A stretch of DNA of 64,000 nucleotides. It comes from Petrolisthes cinctipes. Its lineage: Eukaryota; Arthropoda; Malacostraca; Decapoda; Porcellanidae. Each line of letters begins with the position of its first letter. Within the stretch, counting starts at the first letter, position 1. The notes below the pieces were generated by a model, which saw only the letters and a list, made by a program, of their open reading frames with translations, ran no database searches and had not been told where the DNA came from. The DNA lies in contig JAWQEG010000081.1 in assembly GCA_033782935.1 (NCBI GenBank), positions 501,001-565,000 of the forward strand, written 5' to 3'. Shown here one piece after another: positions 57,060 to 64,000 of this stretch. Both the position numbers and the translations under genes were made by a program.

Positions 57060-60000
57060 TGATTGCCGGCTGGATGTCATCTCCTGGAATGCATGTGGTA
57101 TACCCAGATATGCTAAGCTAACTCAACTCAAGGCCTATGTTTTTCGTCATCATACCAGTGTTTTTTTTCTCCAGGAAGCATTTCCAGGACGGCTGCTCGC
57201 TGCTGGGCAAGCTCCTCCTCTCTCAGGTTATGTGCCATATGTTCATCTGGTAAGGAATGGTCTCCTGACTTACATACATAGCTCCTTGCCACATCACCTT
57301 CTCCGTACCTCCACTGATCCTGACATGACCTTTCAGCTATTTGAGGTTCTACCTGGGAATGGAGTACTACAACTATGTAATGTCTATTCTGCCCCAGCTA
57401 GACTCACTCTTGAGGCTCTTCCTTCTCCAACAGTGCGTGGTATGGTTTATATGGGAGATTTTAATGCTCGGCATTCTGATTTGGTTCATGGTTCTGGCTC
57501 TATTAATCGTAATGGTGTTCGTCTCCTTTCATACATCCGCAAGCATCATCTGACACGCTGGGACACTGGCGGTGCCACTCATTGCCGGGGAGGTACTCTG
57601 GATTACATCCTCTCGTCTGGCCTGATAGCATCTCGGGTCCTGTGCTCCTCCGTGCCAGACTTATTCTCTGATCACATCGCTCTTCGGTTTCATTATTCTC
57701 TAACTGCTGGGTCAAGTGCTTCAGCCACTCGTTTGCGTATTGCTGTGCCCCCTAAATATTGCCCGACTTACATCTTATTCATGGCCCATGTATTCCCTAC
57801 ATTTGACATATCATCAGCTGAACAGTTGTACTCTGATCTTGTATCTGCTACTCATGACTTTTATAGGCTATACGTCTCCCGGCCACACCTCCAGCATCGC
57901 CATACTGCCCACTCCTGGACGCTGGATGCACGTATACAGGAGGCAAAGGAGGAGGCTGAACGTGATGGCCTATTGTTTCAAGCCAACCCAACCCCTGACC
58001 TGCTCCATCGTTACCAGATGTCTAGGGACGCTTTAGTTGCCCTGCAGGATTGTGCTCACACTGAGTCTTGGCAGCGGTTAATGGACAGCATCAACCAGCA
58101 AACAAGTGTGGCTTCTATGTGGCACCTCATCCGTCGGGTTGTTAAAAAGACACCGGCCACTGCTCGTCATCACACTCCCGCCGACTATGCCCAACAACTT
58201 GTCGATGCCTGGTCAGAACAATCTACCTCAGCCAGTCTACCCATCCACATACAAGATGCACTCACTTCCCGTGCTGCTGTCCATCGGCTACGTCTAATGT
58301 CTGCTCTGTTGCAAGATGATGACGATGATGCAGAGGTGATAACTGAGGAGGAGTTGCGACGTGCTCTCTCTCGGGGAAGAGCTTCTTCCCCTGGTGATGA
58401 TGGTATTACTTATGCTGTGCTGCGCCTACTTCAACAAGTTCCTGGGAACCCTCTACTTCTACTGAACAATCTTTGTCTTCGTGATGGTTGTGTACCACGA
58501 GCTTGGACCAGCAGCACAATAATACCCATCCCTAAGCCCGGCACTGCGAAGTTCAGGCCTATTTCCCTCACTTCCTGTTTTTGTAAAGTTATGGAGAGAA
58601 TCTTACTCAATCGTCTCATGTACAGACTGCAAGATCGCCTTTCTCCATGGCTGTTTGGTTTCCTTCTCCAGCGGAGCACACACCACTGCCTAGTCGACCT
58701 GTACACTCGCCTTAACAGGGACAGTGTGGTGGCCTTCATTGACCTTCGAAGTGCCTTCGATGTTGCTAATAGAGACGTCATTTTGGATCAACTGGTTGAC
58801 TTTGGGATAAAGGGTAATCTATTACGGTGGATTCGGGGCTACCTGAGTAACAGGACCTCCCGTGTGTTTTTCAGTGGTGCGCTCAGTCATTTGCACAGTT
58901 TTCATCTTGGTACGCCTCAAGGGAGTGTTCTCAGCCCATTGTTATTTAATATTCTGATGCATCGGTTGCTCACTTCTCTCCCTGATATACCTGGAACTAC
59001 AATTACGTGCTATGCTGATGATATCTGTATTCATTCTACCTCACCAAGGGATCTCCAGCGGTTTCTTGACTCCTTCTCTGTGGTCTCCTCTCACTGTGGC
59101 ATTATTGTCTCCCCAGATAAGAGCAGAATATTCACCTGCCGCCTTCCTCAAGCTCGGCCAGTGTTCACCATTGGAGGGACTGTCATTCCCATGTGTTCCC
59201 AGTATCGCTACCTGGGCGCACCAGTCAATATTTGGCCAATTGTCCCTGCCAGACCTCAAGACCATCCCATTGTCCAGGACTTATTGGGTCGTCTCCAGCG
59301 CCGACTTACGCCACTTCAATGGCTCACTAACAACTCCTCGGGCATCTCCATCCCAGTAGCCAGGACTATCTATATTGCTTTTATCCGTTCAGTTGTTGAT
59401 TACCTCTCCCCTGCTTTGATTCAACTTCCTAGGGCTACTCTGGAAACTTTAGAAAAGTTTCAGAATAGAGCAATGAGAATTATTCTCGGTTGTCCAATGT
59501 CGACCAGGATAGTGAACATGCAGCGTGAGTTGCGTCTTCCCCCGTTAGTGGAGAGAATTCATTCTAATGTTACTTGCTTCACTGTCAAGTGCCTCCATTT
59601 CCCACATCTTTCACCTCATTACTCTCAGTTAGTCAGAACTTCTCTAAGACCAATCTACCTGGTCCCTCCCATTCTGCCTGCTGGACGTACTCTTATAAGG
59701 TCTATTTCCTCTATGCTCCGTAGTATTAATATAGATATAATGGTGGCAGACGTCTCCCCAGGGCCCCCTCCATGGATGCTACCAACACCTGATGTGAGCT
59801 TCACACCTACTTCCAAGTCGGAACTGCCTTCTCTACAGCGGCAGTTGGCACTGGAACACATAGAAACAGTGACGTCCTCCATCACAGATCCATACTGCCT
59901 CTACACTGATGGCTCATTGCAAGTGGATGGTGCAGCAGGTTGTGCCGTTTTCTCACCTGACATGGAGTCACCTCCAGGGGGCTGGGTTGACCGTCGTCTC

Positions 60001-60741
60001 TGTAACCACTCTAGCTCAACATTGTGTGAACTGTATGCCATTCTGGATGCTGTTAGTGTTGTTTGTCAACGTGGAGTGAATGCTGCCATTTTTTGTGACT
60101 CCAGACCTGCCCTTCATTCTCTCTCTAGTGTTCAGCCCACACACTCTACTGTTGTTCAGCAGATTTTATCGTTTTTGTCCTTATTGCGTCATCGTAACTT
60201 TACTGTCAAATTTTTATGGGTGCCATCCCATGTAGGTTTACGTCACAATGGTACAGTTGACAGACTCGCAAAGGAAGCCTGCCATCTGCCTCCTCGTGGT
60301 GTTGGACGTCCTCTCTCATTGACATGTTACCTCTCTAAAGTCCGCTCCGCCGCTCTCCTCCCTGTACGGCGACGCAGGGATGCAGAGAGGCCCTTCAGCA
60401 TCTCCATCACACATTATGAGTCTGTCTGCCATCACAAATATTCCTACCGTCGTCGAGGCCTCATGGTTCGGAGACACAATGTAGTCTCTGCTCGTTTGAG
60501 GCTTGGCTACCGGCCACCATGGCAGGTTGCTGGAATGCAGGGTGAGCCTCCCTTCACTGAGTGTCGCTTGTGTCGAGCGCCTCGTGCTAACACTGTAGAG
60601 CACTATTGCCTGGCCTGCCCCACTGTCCGACACTTGCTGCCCCGGGGCCTGCCACTAGATGTGATTTGTCGACACCTGCTGAACCACCAGGTTCTGGAGG
60701 AACTTCTGGTACGCCACCCTTGTTTTGGTGGATTTAAGTAG
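56839..60741 (+). CDS. Family C ORF2 polyprotein: endonuclease, RT, RNase H (intact)
   Basis: This 1300-codon frame has every expected catalytic motif. The APE-type endonuclease covers about residues 79-290 (FLQEAF, MGDFNARHSD at 205-214, SDHIAL at 277). RT lies at about 515-830 (FIDLRSAFD 633-641, GTPQGSVLSP 691-700, CYADD 724-728). RNase H lies at about 1019-1147 (LYTDGS 1021-1026, CELY, FCDS, TVDRLAKEA). A C-terminal CRLC...EHYCLAC cluster follows. The first 75 codons overlap ORF1 out of frame, so the real start is probably near 57060 by reinitiation or frameshift; no Met is near. It nicks the target and copies the element RNA in place. Upstream ORF1 is broken, so autonomy is doubtful. Confidence 0.92.
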   Translation: MPRRLSMTPNSPPWSRLSRPSSQLLLPFTKKWILLHLALKSFSSQSLLLVHLLLQVAHLPPLTGLLPPNTEFASDCRLDVISWNACGIPRYAKLTQLKAYVFRHHTSVFFLQEAFPGRLLAAGQAPPLSGYVPYVHLVRNGLLTYIHSSLPHHLLRTSTDPDMTFQLFEVLPGNGVLQLCNVYSAPARLTLEALPSPTVRGMVYMGDFNARHSDLVHGSGSINRNGVRLLSYIRKHHLTRWDTGGATHCRGGTLDYILSSGLIASRVLCSSVPDLFSDHIALRFHYSLTAGSSASATRLRIAVPPKYCPTYILFMAHVFPTFDISSAEQLYSDLVSATHDFYRLYVSRPHLQHRHTAHSWTLDARIQEAKEEAERDGLLFQANPTPDLLHRYQMSRDALVALQDCAHTESWQRLMDSINQQTSVASMWHLIRRVVKKTPATARHHTPADYAQQLVDAWSEQSTSASLPIHIQDALTSRAAVHRLRLMSALLQDDDDDAEVITEEELRRALSRGRASSPGDDGITYAVLRLLQQVPGNPLLLLNNLCLRDGCVPRAWTSSTIIPIPKPGTAKFRPISLTSCFCKVMERILLNRLMYRLQDRLSPWLFGFLLQRSTHHCLVDLYTRLNRDSVVAFIDLRSAFDVANRDVILDQLVDFGIKGNLLRWIRGYLSNRTSRVFFSGALSHLHSFHLGTPQGSVLSPLLFNILMHRLLTSLPDIPGTTITCYADDICIHSTSPRDLQRFLDSFSVVSSHCGIIVSPDKSRIFTCRLPQARPVFTIGGTVIPMCSQYRYLGAPVNIWPIVPARPQDHPIVQDLLGRLQRRLTPLQWLTNNSSGISIPVARTIYIAFIRSVVDYLSPALIQLPRATLETLEKFQNRAMRIILGCPMSTRIVNMQRELRLPPLVERIHSNVTCFTVKCLHFPHLSPHYSQLVRTSLRPIYLVPPILPAGRTLIRSISSMLRSINIDIMVADVSPGPPPWMLPTPDVSFTPTSKSELPSLQRQLALEHIETVTSSITDPYCLYTDGSLQVDGAAGCAVFSPDMESPPGGWVDRRLCNHSSSTLCELYAILDAVSVVCQRGVNAAIFCDSRPALHSLSSVQPTHSTVVQQILSFLSLLRHRNFTVKFLWVPSHVGLRHNGTVDRLAKEACHLPPRGVGRPLSLTCYLSKVRSAALLPVRRRRDAERPFSISITHYESVCHHKYSYRRRGLMVRRHNVVSARLRLGYRPPWQVAGMQGEPPFTECRLCRAPRANTVEHYCLACPTVRHLLPRGLPLDVICRHLLNHQVLEELLVRHPCFGGFK

Positions 60742-60916
60742 GTCATAATGTAATATTTGTCTGTATGCTTGTGCTCCATTCTGTTATGTTTTCGTGATGT
60801 GTGTGTGCGTGCGCATGAGTGTGTGCTTGTGTGTGTGTGTGGTCATTGGGTTTTCGTGAGTCCCGCCTGCCCTTGTGTACTGTTGTCTGTCTATTGACTG
60901 ACGCTACGGCGCAATG

Positions 60917-60949
<33 letters not shown>
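60742..60949 (+). other. Family C copy 3 3' UTR and poly-A tail
   Basis: It contains the TG-rich tract, the conserved CTGACGCTACGGCGCAATG block shared with copy 2 (27058-27077), and the A run. A conserved 3' block beside the tail is the probable RT recognition site. Confidence 0.85.
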
Positions 60950-60953
<4 letters not shown>

Positions 60954-61127
60954 TACTCTCTCCTAACCAGTTCAGAGACTATTCCACACCCTGATTTCGT
61001 CACGTGTCAGAATCACTATTACAACATAAGTTGAAAATAATATAACGTCACTCACTGTCTTTGTTATGTACAGTCGTGGTCAAACATAATCATCCATATA
61101 GGGGTAACTCACGTAAGAGTTTGATAG
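60950..61127. other. Short spacer with a transposon-end-like sequence
   Basis: TACAGTCGTGGTCAAA at 61070 resembles TACAGTCATGGTCAA at 53151, as possible Tc1/mariner-type ends. No matching inverted partner was found. Confidence 0.35.
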
Positions 61128-61680
61128 TGTAGTGGCGCCATGTGCTTGTGCACCACTCCTTATTCCTTTGTACACTCCCCGGCCTCAGCCATTCCAAGGT
61201 CTGGTGGATACACTAATCCCTTCCCCTGTCGCAGCTTAATTTCCCCTTGGGCCTCCGGTGCCAGCCTCCTTTCCTTGTCCCAGGTATGATTCAGCTGGGT
61301 GCAGTACACCTGTGGACGTGATTGGTCACGTGACAACGCTACATCAGGGGCTCGTAGACGCCTGAATAAAAGAGCCGAGCTATGCCCAGACGACAGACTA
61401 TCCTGCTAGCTACAGTACAAGAAGGACCAGCCCTGCTCTCGCCGTCGTCGCACACCAGCATACTCACGTGTTCCCGCTTCGATCACACGTGGTGCTCCTG
61501 CTCTACACAACTACAGACTCTCCACTGCAACTACCGACTCTCCACGACGCTACACGACAGGCTGGCCTTCCCTATACCTACATGTACTGCATTTCCTTGT
61601 ATTACCAATAAACTGTACCGTGTATTCTGGAGTCTGTTCACCCGAGTAAATTCATCATAAAGGCTTCCTTACTGTTTTAA
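61128..61680 (+). repeat. Candidate 5' LTR of a second LTR retrotransposon
   Basis: A promoter-to-polyadenylation type of segment (AATAAA at 61609) ends right before a primer-binding-like sequence, TTGGTGACCCCGG. A gag fragment lies about 1.1 kb downstream. The left limit (TGTAGTGGCGCC) is only a guess because no 3' LTR is in the window. Confidence 0.5.
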
Positions 61681-61700
61681 TTGGTGACCCCGGATTTTCA
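61681..61700 (+). other. Candidate primer-binding site
   Basis: TTGGTGACCCCGGATT directly follows the putative LTR. TGG at its start would pair with the CCA end of a tRNA. The tRNA was not identified. Confidence 0.6.
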
Positions 61701-62799
61701 CCTCTGTTACACTGTTGCAAGGTAATACATACATGCATGCAAGTCCTACCACGCTACGTGCACTTCAACCTCTTCACCACGCCACCTCCGACATCCCAGC
61801 AGCCCTGCAGCTACGCCTTGCATCACCACTTCACCTCATCGCTTCACTGCTAAGGTACCCCTTACACATACACTTCCCTAACTCCAATAATTGTGCTTGC
61901 ATTCGTATTGTGTTCACATTTCCCAGTGTTCTATCCCGCCCAATTTTACCTTAACATAATTTTTGTCCCCGTTAGTATACCCACTTTTGCTGTCTTTGTT
62001 ACTCTTGCTCTGTGCTACTCCTGTCCTCTGTTTCGTTGCTCTACCTACCATTCCATTCATTCGCCCTACTTTCATTTCCCCCCCCTCGTCCCTACACGCA
62101 CACACACGCTCACCCACCCGGGGGGTACCTCATCGCCCTCTCCTACACAATACGTGCATCGCAGACCTTGCTCCACTATATCTACGTGCCGTGCCCTGCA
62201 GCTCTTCCACGTGCACCCCTGTCATGCCTTCACCCTAAGACGTGCCGACATCTACTCTACTTGCAGCGCACCATACTGTCGCTTCATTACGTGCCCACGT
62301 ACTCATTTCCAATTACGTGTTGTGCCTTGTAAGGACCCTACGTGCATCTCTGCCCGAGCATCGCATCTCTACGTACACACGTGCTCCACACAAGCCACGT
62401 GCACATCCCCCAGAAGACCCTACTTGCATCGCCACTGACGCTCTACAACGCTGCCTCCATCTATGCCCTCACGTCTACGCATATTCTTAAGGACTCACTC
62501 CACACCTATAAGCTAAGTACTGTTTTAACACTTTCAACACTTTTTCTTGGTGTTTCCTCCCCCAAGTGCTACTTCCCCCCATTTTTTTCCACGTTATTTT
62601 GTATATTTATTGTTGTGTTTGGTGCCCTGGGGCCTACTGTTGTGTATTGTGCCCCCACACCTTCACCCGTATTCATCCACACCTCTCACCACCCCCCGGG
62701 CACCCCCGGGGTTGATTATTGCATTTTCATACATTACACATACTCATGCTTCCACACACACTACGCCATGGACACCACAACACTCCCCCCCACATCATT
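61701..62799 (+). other. Leader of the second LTR retrotransposon
   Basis: C-rich, with frequent ACGTG words and several short overlapping frames, none with a recognised domain. It leads into the gag fragment. Confidence 0.45.
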
Positions 62800-63074
62800 C
62801 TTCCACTTCCACACCCACTACGTCCTCCATACATAACGTCGCTTCACAATCACAATACGTCCCCCCTTTCTCACTCAATGTACACTCATGGTTTCGCCGT
62901 ATGGAAACTCTCTGGTGCACCTCGAACTTCACGAGCGAGCAGAAATTCCACGCCGTCCTCCGAGTACTCCCAAAGGACGTATTCGATGCTATCCCTACCA
63001 CACTCACTCAACACCCATCCTACGAAGCTCTGAAGAAGGCTATTGTCTCATCGCATGGTATGAGGATTCAGTAG
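62800..63074 (+). pseudogene. Gag fragment of the second LTR retrotransposon
   Basis: In the frame ending at 63074, YVPPFSLNVHSWFRRMETLW, then EQKFHAVLRVLPKDVFDAI and PSYEALKKAIVSSHG match the N-terminal capsid pattern of Ty3/Gypsy gags: a Trp-Phe before the first helix, then a KF..V..LP segment. Capsid builds the particle. A stop follows at 63072-63074 and the rest of gag and all of pol are absent; unrelated sequence takes over, so the element is truncated. Confidence 0.7.
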
Positions 63075-63577
63075 TCTTCCCGAATAAACAAACAGCAGAG
63101 AATCCCTTTCAACATCCGATCGCTGTTAAGAAAATTACCATTAAGTGGGGCCGAGGGACATCTTGGTCGAACTGGAACGAAACTGATTCCATCATACTAT
63201 ATCAGCAAACAACCTCAATATCACTAATAGGATCCGTTTCATGGCATAATTTGGAGATATCAAACAATACGATCCCCTTAGAAATATTCAACAATACAGG
63301 GGAAGACACTAGTGACTAAATTGGAGGGAAACTGAATCCTCCAAAATACGTCTCAAAACAGATCCTCCTAGTCCTGGAGTGGAGGCGTCTAAGTCACGGG
63401 ACCACCACCCAGGGCTAGAAAGGAAGGAAGCTATGGAGGCCAAACAGTTACAAAATCCTCCCTCCCCCACCAAGGGGTTGAGAGTCCCTGGGAATGGCTT
63501 CTGTCACCCGGGCAATTACCACACCCCTCACAACTCGGCTACACATTTTTTCCACCACCGAGAAATAGTCACCGGCT

Positions 63578-63770
63578 GTCATTTCTCGGCTTCTTGCCGG
63601 AGACATCGAAAGCAATCCTGGACCCAATTACAAATACACATGTCAGACCTGCTCAAAACTCATCACATCTAGTAAACAGACAAAGGGTTCTGTTCAATGA
63701 AACTCTTGACCAAACTGGACCCACTTCACATGTAAGTCACTTGCCTCCAGAAAAACTACACAAACTCATG
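63578..63770 (+). pseudogene. 2A-like peptide and zinc finger of the right-edge LINE
   Basis: Frame 2 reads VISRLLAGDIESNPGP, with the 2A core DIESNPGP at 63602-63625. It continues with YTCQTCSKLITSS and ends with WTHFTCKSL. The finger would be C-x2-C, C-x2-C, W-x-H-F-x-C, but the third and fourth Cys positions are UGA (63698-63700 and 63707-63709). These fingers resemble PHD-like ones found in LINEs after 2A. The stops suggest decay. Confidence 0.72.
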
Positions 63771-63899
63771 ACCTGTCCCGTATTCCCCATACCTCTACTA
63801 TAATAGCACCTTACCCTCACTCCCACCTCTATCACCCTCACCCCTACCACCATTATCTCCGTCCCCTCACAGACTCCTCACCCCCGTGCAGCAACACAC

Positions 63900-64000
63900 A
63901 ACATTAACATACTTCAATTAAACATAGATGGCATCAACACAAAAATACAAGAACATACACATTGCCATCTTACAAGGAACAAGATTACACAACACATAAA
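63900..64000 (+). pseudogene. Start of APE-type endonuclease, truncated by window end
   Basis: NINILQLNIDGINTKIQEH is the usual opening of a LINE endonuclease (LQ-N-(N/D)-GI). A frame change after about 63960 is suggested because IAILQGTRL appears in another frame. Only the first 30 residues are in the window. Confidence 0.65.

Larger units (their letters stand above)
55325..60949 (+). mobile_element. Family C copy 3: nearly complete LINE
   Basis: It contains a T/G-rich 5' UTR (to 55564), ORF1 with one frameshift, an intact 1300-codon ORF2, a 3' UTR with a TG-rich tract (60798-60841), and 29 A residues (60921-60949). ORF1 and ORF2 are in different frames with ORF2 sequence starting right at the ORF1 stop. 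Gene content (gag-like knuckles, APE endonuclease, RT, RNase H, C-terminal Cys/His) fits the I group. The intact ORF2 suggests recent insertion. Target duplications could not be identified. Confidence 0.93.
63080..64000 (+). mobile_element. 5' part of a non-LTR element with a 2A-like motif, cut by window end
   Basis: A leader (about 63080-63570) is followed by a 2A-like motif, a Cys/His finger and, at 63900-64000, the start of an APE-type endonuclease (NINILQLNIDGI). Such a 2A-finger-endonuclease order is known in some animal LINEs, where 2A separates the N-terminal peptide from the rest by ribosome skipping. It carries a stop at 63566-63568 just before the motif, two UGAs in the finger, and a frame change before the endonuclease. 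The left boundary is approximate. Confidence 0.7.

Noticed and set aside
61382..62490. Several overlapping Pro/Thr/His-rich frames
   Set aside because: They fall in the LTR and leader of the second LTR element, overlap in all frames and have no domain; composition explains them.

Overview
This window is intergenic and intronic DNA of an animal genome, almost entirely built from nested, broken transposable elements. The combination of I/Nimb-like LINEs with RNase H, a DIRS-like tyrosine-recombinase element, a Gypsy element with integrase upstream of RT, a tRNA-derived SINE, and (TA)n, (ATT)n and (CT)n microsatellites suggests an arthropod, most likely a decapod crustacean. The taxon is an inference from element types, not a proof. 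There are no operons, bacterial signals or CRISPR arrays. The only host coding sequence I can support is two exons on the minus strand (34153-34328, then 32002-32170) that read as consecutive extracellular-domain exons of a Cys-loop ligand-gated ion channel.

Three LINE families recur. Family A is one copy on the minus strand (1-3260) that has lost its endonuclease and runs off the left edge. Family B has a gag-like ORF1, then endonuclease, RT and RNase H, and a 3' end of TCAA repeats; copies lie at 4902-6062, 6475-7750, 8353-11640 (-), 27936-30470, 40318-44616 continuing at 51861-51964, 53385-53765 (-) and 54493-55320 (-), with a related 3' tail at 32356-32411 (-). Family C has a poly-A tail; copies are 16522-21770 (-), 22095-27099 (+) and a nearly complete one at 55325-60949 (+) with an open 1300-codon ORF2. 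The first two C copies lie head to head around a tRNA-derived SINE, so they form a large inverted repeat.

Secondary insertions are unusually well resolved. A Gypsy element (34574-39783) is flanked by the 4-bp duplication AGAT; its order is gag-protease-integrase-RT start, after which most of RT, the RNase H and most of the 3' LTR are deleted. A solo LTR of the same family (16776-17938) sits in C copy 1, flanked by AGTG. A 633-bp piggyBac-like MITE lies in B copy 3. A 167-bp TA-flanked MITE occurs twice (31711-31881, 53821-53991), the second inside another MITE-like element (53796-54181).

The most interesting object is 44617-51860, inserted in the 3' UTR of a B copy. It has 210-bp inverted terminal repeats with unequal outer extensions and a 100-bp internal complementary region (44928-45027). 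That region is exactly the reverse complement of the right end joined to the left end. It made no target-site duplication, as the intact site in another B copy shows. It carries a tyrosine-recombinase fragment in the expected orientation. This is a DIRS-type structure, but I see no RT, and the interior is full of minisatellite-like repeats.

The right end (61128-64000) holds the 5' part of a second LTR retrotransposon (LTR, primer site, gag fragment), then the 5' part of another non-LTR element with a 2A-like DIESNPGP motif and a zinc finger whose two middle cysteine positions are UGA codons.
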